From positions 12,952-76,951 of the forward strand of contig CALGIG010000095.1 of NCBI GenBank assembly GCA_937915865.1: 64,000 bases of DNA, written 5' to 3'. This document shows positions 17,037 through 24,364 of the stretch, piece after piece. The notes beneath the pieces were generated by a model. The model was given only the letters and a program-made list of their open reading frames with translations. It did no database searches and was not told where the DNA came from. Each line of letters opens with the position of its first letter. Position 1 is the stretch's first letter. The translations under genes were made by a program, and so were the position numbers. Source of the DNA: an uncultured Prolixibacteraceae bacterium. Lineage in GTDB: Bacteria; Bacteroidota; Bacteroidia; Bacteroidales; Prolixibacteraceae.

Positions 17037-17624
17037 ATGGAAGATTTTGATAAAATGATAGCCGGATGGAAAAATCAGCCGGTACCCAAAGCGAAAAATA
17101 CCGTTGAAATTATAACTCTCGCCAGCGACAGGCTAAAAGACTCACGGAAGAAGCATCTTATTACCAGTGCTGTATTAAGCATTACCCTTCTGATTGTTGT
17201 TGCGTATGCAATTGCTGTTGAGGGGGAAAGCTTGCTTTTTTTTGTTGGCATCGGATTAATGATCGTCAGTTTATTGATTAGGATTTTAATTGAATGGTAC
17301 AGTTCGGTACGTTTGAGAAAGCTAAATGTTGATGCGATTACCAATAATTATCTTATTCAGCTTAAAGGCTTTTATAAAAGGCGCAGAAAAATTCAGGGAC
17401 TGGTAACAGTAACATTATTTGGTGCTTATGTTGTTGGTTTTTTGCTTTTGATCCCACTTTTCAGGCAAACAATGTCTTTCGGATTTTTCATTTACATTGT
17501 TGTATCAGGTCCGGTAATACTTGCTGTAATAGCTTTTTTTATTTGGAGAAAAATACGCGAAGAGTTACGAAGCCTGGAAGAAGCAATTTGTGTGATTGGT
17601 AAAGTTCTGAATAGTATCGGTTAA
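17037..17624 (+). CDS. Membrane protein, probable partner of the ECF sigma factor
   Basis: This 195-residue protein has a roughly 42-residue cytoplasmic N-terminus (MEDFDKMIAGWKNQP...) and four transmembrane segments: SAVLSITLLIVVAYAIAV, LLFFVGIGLMIVSLLIRIL, GLVTVTLFGAYVVGFLLLI and GFFIYIVVSGPVILAVIAFF. It ends with a short charged tail. The position directly after a sigma gene and the cytoplasmic head fit an anti-sigma factor, but the classic zinc-binding HxxxCxxC motif is absent. Anti-sigma function is inferred from synteny. Confidence 0.6.
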   Translation: MEDFDKMIAGWKNQPVPKAKNTVEIITLASDRLKDSRKKHLITSAVLSITLLIVVAYAIAVEGESLLFFVGIGLMIVSLLIRILIEWYSSVRLRKLNVDAITNNYLIQLKGFYKRRRKIQGLVTVTLFGAYVVGFLLLIPLFRQTMSFGFFIYIVVSGPVILAVIAFFIWRKIREELRSLEEAICVIGKVLNSIG

Positions 17625-17716
17625 ATTAGTGAAATTCAGGAAGTAATAATGAGAAGTATTTTTCTGCAAGCATGGCAGAAAATGCTGGGTTTGTTATGAA
17701 TCTGACATGTTTTTCT

Positions 17717-17724
17717 TAATTTTG
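17717..17724 (+). promoter_or_regulatory. -7 promoter element (TAATTTTG) of the GlxA-type gene
   Basis: An exact TAnnTTTG match 24 nt before the ATG at 17749. A TTTG at 17690-17693 is a possible -33 box, though the 23-nt spacer is at the long end. Confidence 0.45.
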
Positions 17725-17748
17725 AAGTGTTATTGAAAAAAAGTAAAC

Positions 17749-18735
17749 ATGTCAAAAACAAAGCACATTGTTATCCTTGTTCCACAAAATGTTTCAATCC
17801 TCGATGTTGCCGGGCCATTAGATGTTTTTACCAAAGCCCGTGATTACATCCGCGAGAATTATCAGGAAATAAAGGAATCATATTTTACGCATGTTTTATC
17901 GTTCGATTCTGATAGACAAGTGGGTACATCTTCGGGGCTGCCAATTATTACTGAAGGTGGTATCGAATCAATTAACTATGAAATTGATACTGTATTAGTT
18001 GCCGGAAACGCTACGTTAAAGGTTATCCCTCAAAGTTTGATCGACTGGATCAAAGAGAAAACCGATAAGGTTCACCGAATGGGGTCGATTTGCGCCGGGG
18101 CATTTGTTTTGGCCAAAGCCGGAATATTAAACGGGCGGCGGGCTACCACTCACTGGATGGTTTGCGATAAACTGGCTAAACTTTATCCTGAGGTAAAGGT
18201 TGAAAATGATCCTATTTTCGTGAAGGACGGAAATGTTTATACCTCGGCTGGCATTTCAACGGGTATGGATTTAGCATTGGCTCTTGTTGAAGAAGATTTT
18301 GGCCGCGATATTGCAGTTGGAACAGCTCGCAGGTTAGTTTTGTACCTGAAGCGTCCGGGCAATCAATCTCAATTCAGTAATATCCTGAATTATCAAACCG
18401 TTGATTACGAACCCATCCGCGAAATTCAGGATTGGATTTATGATCATCTCGATGAAGAATTGACAGTAGAATTGCTTGCAGAAAAGGCGTTGATGAGTCC
18501 TCGCAATTTCGCACGAGTCTTTTTGCGTGAAACAGGTATTACTCCTGCAAAATACATCGAAAAACTACGTTTAGAAACGGCCCGCCGGCGTTTGGAAGAA
18601 ACCAGGTTGACACTGGATGAAATATCGAATGAATGTGGTATCGGAAATGCTGATGGTTTGCGCCGCTTGTTCTTACGCCACATGAAAACTACGCCCAGCG
18701 ATTATCGCAAGAGTTTTGCCACTGCTCTGGCATAG
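17749..18735 (+). CDS. GlxA-type transcriptional regulator (DJ-1/PfpI plus AraC HTH)
   Basis: This 328-residue protein has an N-terminal DJ-1/PfpI-like domain (about 5-190) including the nucleophile-elbow sequence SICAGAFVLAKAG, and a C-terminal AraC/XylS DNA-binding domain (about 225-325) with two HTH motifs, LTVELLAEKALMSPRNFARVF and LTLDEISNECGIGNADGLRR. Such regulators sense amino-acid or amine-type ligands through the DJ-1-like domain. Length is normal. It is monocistronic, with its own promoter and a hairpin 4 nt after the stop. The target genes and ligand are unknown. Confidence 0.9.
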   Translation: MSKTKHIVILVPQNVSILDVAGPLDVFTKARDYIRENYQEIKESYFTHVLSFDSDRQVGTSSGLPIITEGGIESINYEIDTVLVAGNATLKVIPQSLIDWIKEKTDKVHRMGSICAGAFVLAKAGILNGRRATTHWMVCDKLAKLYPEVKVENDPIFVKDGNVYTSAGISTGMDLALALVEEDFGRDIAVGTARRLVLYLKRPGNQSQFSNILNYQTVDYEPIREIQDWIYDHLDEELTVELLAEKALMSPRNFARVFLRETGITPAKYIEKLRLETARRRLEETRLTLDEISNECGIGNADGLRRLFLRHMKTTPSDYRKSFATALA

Positions 18736-18738
18736 AGT

Positions 18739-18773
18739 TAGTCAGGGTTTCACTTCAAGTGAAGCCCTGACTA
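18739..18773. repeat. Palindromic stem-loop, copy 2 of a two-copy family
   Basis: TAGTCAGGG...GCCCTGACTA arms enclose CACTT-C-AAGTG, 4 nt after the stop of the GlxA-type gene. The core GGGTTTCACTTnAAGTGnAGCCCT is shared with 1797-1829, while the outer arm bases have changed with compensation (GAGGG/CCCTC versus TCAGGG/CCCTGA). No T-tract follows. Confidence 0.7.
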
Positions 18774-18799
18774 TGGAGAATCGCTTATAATAATGCCGG

Positions 18800-18902
18800 T
18801 AGGCATTTAATGTGGGTAGAACATATTGTGAGAGTCAGAATCTCTCCCCGTACGGGACGAAAGAGCACATAAATTCATTTTCTACCCCTATTTAGTGCCT
18901 GA
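18800..18902. repeat. Small element with imperfect terminal inverted repeats
   Basis: The 22-bp left end (TAGGCATTTAATGTGGGTAG and AA) and the 23-bp right end are imperfect inverted copies, sharing GGGTAGAA and GGCA. The 103-bp element contains a CCCGTACGGG palindrome in its centre. It lies between convergent genes and encodes nothing. It may be a mobile miniature element or a bidirectional terminator-like structure. Confidence 0.4.
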
Positions 18903-18924
18903 TGTCACTCAGACAGTAGATGAT

Positions 18925-19923
18925 TTACAATTTTCCGAAATATCCGGCGGTGCGCACCATTTGCGACACGAACGACATTTCATTGTCGTACCACGAAACG
19001 GTTTTTACCAGTTGCCTGTCGCCTGCAGTGATCACTTTGGTTTGTGTGGCATCGAATAACGAGCCAAAATTCATCCCGATCACATCGCCCGAAACAATGG
19101 GGTCTTCGGTGTAGCCGTACGATTCGTTGGCGGCTAATTTCATTGTGGCGTTAATTTCTTCAATGGTAACCGGTTTTTCAAGAATAGTGAATAATTCGAC
19201 CACCGAACCTGCGTTTACTGGTACACGTTGTGACGAACCGTCGAGTTTACCTTTCAGTTCAGGAATAACCAGCCCGATGGCTTTTGCCGCTCCGGTAGTA
19301 TATGGAACAATATTGTCAGCCGCTGCACGCGACTTGCGGTAGTTCACCTTCGGATCAGGTGTATCCATTAGTGGTTGCGAATTGGTATAGGCATGAATGG
19401 TGGTCATTTGCCCGGTAACAATGCCGAACTGGTCGTTCAGCGTTTTGGCCATTGGCGCCAGACAGTTGGTGGTGCACGAGGCACAGCTGATCAACTGATC
19501 GGTGGCATTGAGAATCTGGTGATTCACGTTATAAACGATAGTTTTTACATCTTTGTCAGATGGCGCTGATACGATTACTTTTTTCGCTCCGGCAGCAAAA
19601 TGGGCCGATGCTTTTTCCCTTGACTCAAAAATTCCGGTACATTCCAGTACCAAATCGACCTGGAGTTTGGCCCAGGGCAGGTTTTTCGGATCGCGTTCGG
19701 CATATACGTCGATTGTTTTTCCATCAACAACCAATGAATTTTCGGTATGGCTGATGTTCCGGTTGAATATTCCCTGCACCGAATCGTATTTCAGCAGGTA
19801 GGCCAGCATCGAAGGCGTACTTAAATCGTTGATGGCAACTATTTCCAGTTGATTGTTTTTTGTGATTTCGCGGAAAGCCAGACGTCCAATCCGGCCAAAT
19901 CCATTGATGGCAACTCTAACCAT
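18925..19923 (-). CDS. gap: Glyceraldehyde-3-phosphate dehydrogenase, type I
   Basis: This 332-residue enzyme starts at the ATG at 19923 (MVRVAINGFGRIGRL). The open frame upstream to 20007 crosses the promoter element at 19971-19978. It oxidises glyceraldehyde 3-phosphate to 1,3-bisphosphoglycerate in glycolysis. The nucleotide-binding loop NGFGRIGR, the catalytic Cys150 in SCASCTTNCLAP and His177 in TIHAYTNSQ are intact. The Asp after the second strand (AIND) fits NAD preference. It is monocistronic and typical in length. A second gap gene elsewhere in the genome cannot be excluded. Confidence 0.95.
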   Translation of the reverse strand: MVRVAINGFGRIGRLAFREITKNNQLEIVAINDLSTPSMLAYLLKYDSVQGIFNRNISHTENSLVVDGKTIDVYAERDPKNLPWAKLQVDLVLECTGIFESREKASAHFAAGAKKVIVSAPSDKDVKTIVYNVNHQILNATDQLISCASCTTNCLAPMAKTLNDQFGIVTGQMTTIHAYTNSQPLMDTPDPKVNYRKSRAAADNIVPYTTGAAKAIGLVIPELKGKLDGSSQRVPVNAGSVVELFTILEKPVTIEEINATMKLAANESYGYTEDPIVSGDVIGMNFGSLFDATQTKVITAGDRQLVKTVSWYDNEMSFVSQMVRTAGYFGKL

Positions 19924-19970
19924 AACCTTGTGTTTTTTTGATGAATGAATGTTTAACTGTTTTGCAAGGG

Positions 19971-19978
19971 CAAAGTTA
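19971..19978 (-). promoter_or_regulatory. -7 promoter element (TAACTTTG) of gap
   Basis: An exact TAnnTTTG match on the minus strand, 47 nt upstream of the gap ATG. Confidence 0.5.
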
Positions 19979-20041
19979 TAATACAGAATTGATGTCTGAA
20001 ATGACAATTTTCCGTCAATTTCTGCCAGTGTTTTTTATATG

Positions 20042-20623
20042 TTACGGAAAAATCATTTGATATTTTAGAGGTATCAACCCTTTTGATATTTTTTTAAGCT
20101 TACTATCTAATACCCTTCTGATTAAAGGGCCAAGATGATCGATATACAGTTTCCCTTCGGTGTGGTCGTATTCATGCTGAATTATTCGGGCTGTCGATCC
20201 TCCAAATGTACAGGTTTGCTTCTCAAAATTTTTGTTGTAATATTCAATCGTGATATACCAGGGCCTTTTCACTCTTTGCGCCAGTCCAGGCAGGCTAAGG
20301 CAACCTTCCTCATCGTTCCATAGTTCACCAAACCGGCTGACAATACTTGCATTAATAAACGTTTCAGTAATTCCTGTGTCCTCGGGTTCAAAATATTCGT
20401 GCCGTATTTCAGTATCGAGTAGGTTGTAAGTGGATTTACTGTCAACGACAAATAACCTGATTGGTTCGCCAACCTGTGGCGCTGCCAGTCCACAGCCATT
20501 TGCATTATACAGGGTTTCCCACATATTTTCAATAAACCCATTCAGATTAGGATAATCGGATTGAATGGGTTTACATGTTTGCCTTAAAATCTTGTTTCCA
20601 TAAGATAAGATAGGTACGTTCAT
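20042..20623 (-). CDS. def: Peptide deformylase
   Basis: This 193-residue enzyme removes the formyl group from nascent protein N-termini. All three family motifs are present: GCGLAAPQVG (43-52), EGCLSLPG (106-113, metal ligand C108) and QHEYDH (149-154, ligands H150 and H154, catalytic E151). The segment between motifs I and II (about 65-95) is longer than in E. coli Def, as often seen in Bacteroidota deformylases. It lies 56 nt after the Crp/Fnr gene on the same strand and may be at the end of that transcript. The usual partner fmt is not adjacent. Confidence 0.93.
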   Translation of the reverse strand: MNVPILSYGNKILRQTCKPIQSDYPNLNGFIENMWETLYNANGCGLAAPQVGEPIRLFVVDSKSTYNLLDTEIRHEYFEPEDTGITETFINASIVSRFGELWNDEEGCLSLPGLAQRVKRPWYITIEYYNKNFEKQTCTFGGSTARIIQHEYDHTEGKLYIDHLGPLIRRVLDSKLKKISKGLIPLKYQMIFP

Positions 20624-20679
20624 TTATTTGTTTTACAACAAATATCCGAAGAAGTTTTTATTCGCGAAATGAACCCTGG

Positions 20680-21246
20680 TTAATAAATTTGCCTTCGTAT
20701 GCGGCTCAATGCCTGTGGCGTTATACCAATATATGAAGCTACATACTTTAGTGGTATTTGTCGGATGATGTGCGATTGGGTGGAAAGTAATTCGAGGTAG
20801 CGTTCCCGTGCCGAATATTTTAATAATGAAATTTCACGCTTACTTTTGGCCAGGTATAAACGTTCGGCAATTAAACGACCCCAAAAATTACCGGTAAAAG
20901 TTTGTTTATAAATATTTTGAAGATTTTCGTAAGAAATTCGCCAGATGATGGTTGTTGTTAATGTTTCCTGTTCATATTCCGACGGCTGACGGGTTAGGAA
21001 TGAGTCGAAGGCACAGGTAAATTCTTTGGTGAAACTAAACCCGAAAGTCAGTTCGTTATCGTCGTCGGGAATATAATAACGAACGACACCTTTCTCAATA
21101 AACGATAAATAGTGTTCTGTTTCTCCAAGCCTAATTAATTGTGTTTTTTTAGGCAATTCCCGTCGCTCGAAGTACGAAGCAATCAGCTGCCATTCCTGCT
21201 CGCTAAGTGTTGTTAGCTGTTCGATAAATTCTTTGATGTAGCCCAT
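20680..21246 (-). CDS. Crp/Fnr-family transcriptional regulator
   Basis: This 188-residue protein has an N-terminal cyclic-nucleotide-binding-like beta-roll (about 20-115; GETEHYLSFIEKGVVRYY) and a C-terminal HTH (about 162-187; IPLKYVASYIGITPQALSRI). It is the short form common in Bacteroidota, in which the ligand-binding residues for cAMP are not conserved. The gene starts 5 nt after the Fic stop codon, so it is very likely translated from the same mRNA as XRE-Fic. Its regulon is unknown. Confidence 0.88.
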   Translation of the reverse strand: MGYIKEFIEQLTTLSEQEWQLIASYFERRELPKKTQLIRLGETEHYLSFIEKGVVRYYIPDDDNELTFGFSFTKEFTCAFDSFLTRQPSEYEQETLTTTIIWRISYENLQNIYKQTFTGNFWGRLIAERLYLAKSKREISLLKYSARERYLELLSTQSHIIRQIPLKYVASYIGITPQALSRIRRQIY

Positions 21247-21251
21247 GATAT

Positions 21252-22658
21252 CTATTGTTCTTCCTTAATTCGCTGAATTAAATAATTGGATGCCGTTCGG
21301 ATGATTGAAATTACAGAGTCAGACATAAGGAAAGTTTTGTATTCGTTTACTACTTCAAAAAGAATGGTGCTGTTCTTTAGAAAACTGTTTGTTTTTGTAT
21401 TTTTCTCTTCAATTATCAATTTATAGTTTGATTCGTTCAATTCGAGCAAACAGGATATCTCATGATCAATTTTTTTAGACGCCGATTTAAGAGAAAACAT
21501 TTTTTTAGTCCAGGTTAGGTTGCGAACGTCTTCTCGTTCAAGATCGTGTCCAAAAATTTCATAATTATTGACCACGACTTCTCTTGACGTAAATAAACTC
21601 AAATTGCCAAATAGCGGGCTGGGAATAATTTTAGTCTTCTTTACTTTCAAATTATCAATGTAATTTTCATTAGTCGATTCGGCAAAGAAATCATCAAACT
21701 TAGCAAGTGCTTTACTCAATGGAGTCCATAGGTCGTTATTTATGTGAGTGATGAGTTCGAATGCAACTTTTGGTGTTTTGTAAATTCTTGAAGAGGTAAG
21801 TTTATCTCTTTTCAGTATCTCAATTTCTTTTTCGATGTCGCCTAACTCGTCAATATCTTCGCCGTTAGCCGCTTTTATACTAATTTCGAGCGACCAAATT
21901 GCTTGTTCCTCAATGTATTCAATAATGGCCGAAGGGTCGCCTGTATCAGCCTTTTGAAGGGCAGTCAAATAATTTTCTTTGTCATCTGATTTGATGATAA
22001 CAATAGGATAGCCGTTCTTTATCAAGATATAGTTCATTAATAAACGGGCGACCCGACCATTTCCATCATCAAACGGATGAATACAAACAAACCGGTAATG
22101 AAACTCAGCAGCGAGCTGCACCGGATGTATTACATCTTTATTTTCCCTGACCCAGTTCATTAAGTCACTCATTTTTGAAGGAGTTTCTTCGGGGCTGGCA
22201 TATTCATGAATTTCGCCATTTCTTAGCCTGACACTGTTAGGTGAGGATTTATACTGCCCTATTTCTATTCTTTTTTTCGTTGGAGTTCCATCGGCAGTAA
22301 TTGCATCTTTATAAAAAGGCTTTACCAGTATAGTTTGGTTTAGCTCTTTTATAAATTGCTCGGTCAGTGGTCTTTCGTTATCTTTGGCCATTTCCTCGGT
22401 CAGCGATAAGGCAACATCATGGGCTTTCATTTCTTCAATATCGCTTACCGGAACATCTCCCGAACTTTTGTCAAATAGCAAAAGCAATTGAGTTTGCCCA
22501 TAAGTCAGGGTATTACCTTCTAAATGATTGGAATTATAATTAAACTCTAAACGGAATTTCTTTTTTAACCGTTTTTCGTATTCATTTCTTAAGGGGAGTT
22601 TTTTATCCAATTCTGCTTTTAAGGCTATTACAGTGTGTATCGACGGGGTTTTATACAT
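21252..22658 (-). CDS. Fic-domain protein with internal inhibitory motif
   Basis: This 468-residue protein contains the Fic catalytic motif HPFDDGNGR starting at H194, which transfers AMP or other nucleotide moieties to target hydroxyls. An N-terminal helix carries S43-N-H-L-E47-G48, matching the (S/T)xxxE(G/N) inhibitory motif of class II Fic proteins, so activity is likely autoinhibited. The region after about 260 contains no domain I recognise. Its start overlaps the end of the XRE gene by 8 nt and its stop is 5 nt before the Crp/Fnr gene. The target is unknown. It could be a stress-response enzyme or a toxin-like module. Confidence 0.9.
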   Translation of the reverse strand: MYKTPSIHTVIALKAELDKKLPLRNEYEKRLKKKFRLEFNYNSNHLEGNTLTYGQTQLLLLFDKSSGDVPVSDIEEMKAHDVALSLTEEMAKDNERPLTEQFIKELNQTILVKPFYKDAITADGTPTKKRIEIGQYKSSPNSVRLRNGEIHEYASPEETPSKMSDLMNWVRENKDVIHPVQLAAEFHYRFVCIHPFDDGNGRVARLLMNYILIKNGYPIVIIKSDDKENYLTALQKADTGDPSAIIEYIEEQAIWSLEISIKAANGEDIDELGDIEKEIEILKRDKLTSSRIYKTPKVAFELITHINNDLWTPLSKALAKFDDFFAESTNENYIDNLKVKKTKIIPSPLFGNLSLFTSREVVVNNYEIFGHDLEREDVRNLTWTKKMFSLKSASKKIDHEISCLLELNESNYKLIIEEKNTKTNSFLKNSTILFEVVNEYKTFLMSDSVISIIRTASNYLIQRIKEEQ

Positions 22659-22866
22659 GGTTTTCTGTTTTATTCAATTTATTAGAGATAAGCAATTCTT
22701 TTACATCAACATCCAGTATTTCTGCTATTCTGTACAGATCTTCAACGCTAGGCTGCCTTCTGTTTTGGACATAGGCATTTATCATGTTGTAACTTTTTCC
22801 TAACTGTTGAGAAAGCCAGGTCTGTTTTACTCCTTTTAAATCAAGAATTTCTTTAATTCTATTCAT
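22651..22866 (-). CDS. Small XRE-family HTH regulator
   Basis: This 71-residue Cro/CI-type helix-turn-helix protein has the fold filling residues 5-60 (VKQTWLSQQLGKSYNMINAY, then RRQPSVEDLYRIAEIL). There is no room for a ligand domain. It overlaps the Fic gene by 8 nt, which indicates translational coupling. A perfect 23-bp palindrome abuts its start codon, so autorepression is the simplest model. XRE-Fic pairs resemble toxin-antitoxin-like or autoregulated modules; which applies here is not known. Confidence 0.88.
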   Translation of the reverse strand: MNRIKEILDLKGVKQTWLSQQLGKSYNMINAYVQNRRQPSVEDLYRIAEILDVDVKELLISNKLNKTENHV

Positions 22867-22888
22867 TTATATCAAATTTTGATATAAA
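22866..22888. promoter_or_regulatory. Perfect 23-bp operator-like palindrome at the XRE-Fic start
   Basis: TTTATATCAAA-T-TTTGATATAAA has 11-bp perfect arms around a single central base. Its edge coincides with the first base of the XRE start codon. The position fits a self-binding site of the XRE protein that blocks transcription or initiation. Confidence 0.65.
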
Positions 22889-23054
22889 AATATGAAATTT
22901 TATAGTGATGGCAAAATATAGCTTGATTATACAATCGCTTTGTTGTGTTCTTTTATTGTTCTTTCAGAATACAGGATACCAAAGGATGCCCGTTTCATTC
23001 CAATTCCGTTCTTTTGTATGTAATTTCAGAAACTATCTAAAAAAGAACAAATCA

Positions 23055-24284
23055 ATGGATAATCAATCTCCTTTTTCAAACTTTCCGGGCAAGCAGGAGT
23101 TGCTCGAACAATTTGGTTCCGATACCCAGGTTTTGCTGGTCAACGGCCATTTTCATACACCTTTTTCGTTTAGCGCTTTTACTGAGATTAAACAGGCATT
23201 TGCAATGGCACAAGCAGAAGGCGTTCAGGTATTGGGTGTGAACGATTTTTACACCACCGACGGCTATCCTGAGTTTGCCGAACTGGCCGCCCGGTACAAA
23301 ATCTTTCCGCTGTTCAACATCGAGTTTATGGCACTGCAACGCGATTTGCAGGAAGCTGGTGTACGCGTAAACGATCCGGCAAACCCTGGGCGTACTTACA
23401 TGAGCGGTAAAGGGTTAAGCTATCCGTTTAAAATAGGAGCAGGGGAACTGGCTCTTCTGCAACAGGTTCAGCACGAAAGCAATATGCAAACATCTGAAAT
23501 GGTGAATAAGCTGAATGCTTTTTTAACTGAATTGAATGCCGGAATAAGTTTTACATTCGATGAACTGAAAGCCAAATATGCAAAAAATATGCTACGCGAA
23601 CGGCACATTGCCAAAGCTTTGCGCATTGCTATCGACGAAAAATTTACTTCGGATGAAGAGAAAAAAGCATTCTATTTACAGGTTTTTTCAGGAAAAGAAG
23701 TGAAATCGAAACTCGATAATGTTTCCGGACTGGAAAATGAAATACGCGGAAACCTGTTGAAAACCGGTGGTAAAGCCTTCGTGGCTGAAGACCCGAAAGC
23801 TTTTCTGAGTTTAGACGAAGTGAAAAAAGTGATCATCAGCGCCGGTGGAATTCCTTGTTACCCGGTTTTGCTCGACGATCCGAATGGCGTTTGCACCGAT
23901 TTTGAAGCCGATACCGAAAAATTGTATCAAATGCTGGTTGATCGAAATATCTTCAGCATCGAATTGATTCCCGGGCGGAATGATTTCAATATCCTGAAAA
24001 AATTCGTTCAGTTTTTTCGCTCTAAAAACTTCCTGGTTTCGTTTGGTACCGAACACAATACGCCGCAGCTCGATCCAGTAAAAGTAAGCTGTCGCAAAGG
24101 CGTTGAGCTCGATGACGAATTGAACCAAATTGGTTACGAAGGCGCTTGTATCATTGCAGCTCACCAGTATATGGTTGCCAAAGGCGAAGAAGGTTTCCTC
24201 GATGCCAGTGGCGATGCCAAATTGAAACAATATGATTCGTTTGTCGAATTGGGACAGGCGGTAATTAACTATTTTATAAAATAA
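23055..24284 (+). CDS. PHP-domain metal-dependent hydrolase-like protein
   Basis: This 409-residue protein starts at the ATG at 23055; the open frame to 22905 adds a non-conserved-looking hydrophobic stretch. PHP metal-ligand motifs are visible: NGHFHTPFSF near residue 33, GVNDFYTTDGYPEF, FNIEFM and, near the C-terminus, SFGTEHNTPQLD. PHP proteins are usually phosphoesterases with a trinuclear metal site. It is first in a three-gene cluster with a class II aldolase/SDR fusion and a SorE-like reductase. A role in phosphosugar metabolism is likely, but the exact reaction is not deducible. A GC-rich palindrome begins at its stop codon. Confidence 0.7.
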   Translation: MDNQSPFSNFPGKQELLEQFGSDTQVLLVNGHFHTPFSFSAFTEIKQAFAMAQAEGVQVLGVNDFYTTDGYPEFAELAARYKIFPLFNIEFMALQRDLQEAGVRVNDPANPGRTYMSGKGLSYPFKIGAGELALLQQVQHESNMQTSEMVNKLNAFLTELNAGISFTFDELKAKYAKNMLRERHIAKALRIAIDEKFTSDEEKKAFYLQVFSGKEVKSKLDNVSGLENEIRGNLLKTGGKAFVAEDPKAFLSLDEVKKVIISAGGIPCYPVLLDDPNGVCTDFEADTEKLYQMLVDRNIFSIELIPGRNDFNILKKFVQFFRSKNFLVSFGTEHNTPQLDPVKVSCRKGVELDDELNQIGYEGACIIAAHQYMVAKGEEGFLDASGDAKLKQYDSFVELGQAVINYFIK

Positions 24285-24320
24285 GCCCCTCTAAATCTCC
24301 CCGAAGGGGAGACTTAGGGT
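24284..24320. repeat. GC-rich palindromic element, copy 1 (intergenic)
   Basis: A core hairpin TCTCCCC-GAA-GGGGAGA at 24296-24312 is flanked by CCCCTCTAAA and CTTAGGG. It begins at the last base of the PHP stop codon and belongs to the family found at 24395, 26401 and 26592. Confidence 0.75.
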
Positions 24321-24364
24321 AAGTGAAAATTCAGAACGTTAAATCAATAAAGAAATTAGCAAAA

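Noticed and set aside
22905..23054. N-terminal extension of the PHP gene
   Set aside because: It begins with a hydrophobic stretch that does not fit a cytoplasmic enzyme, and the ATG at 23055 gives a normal PHP start.
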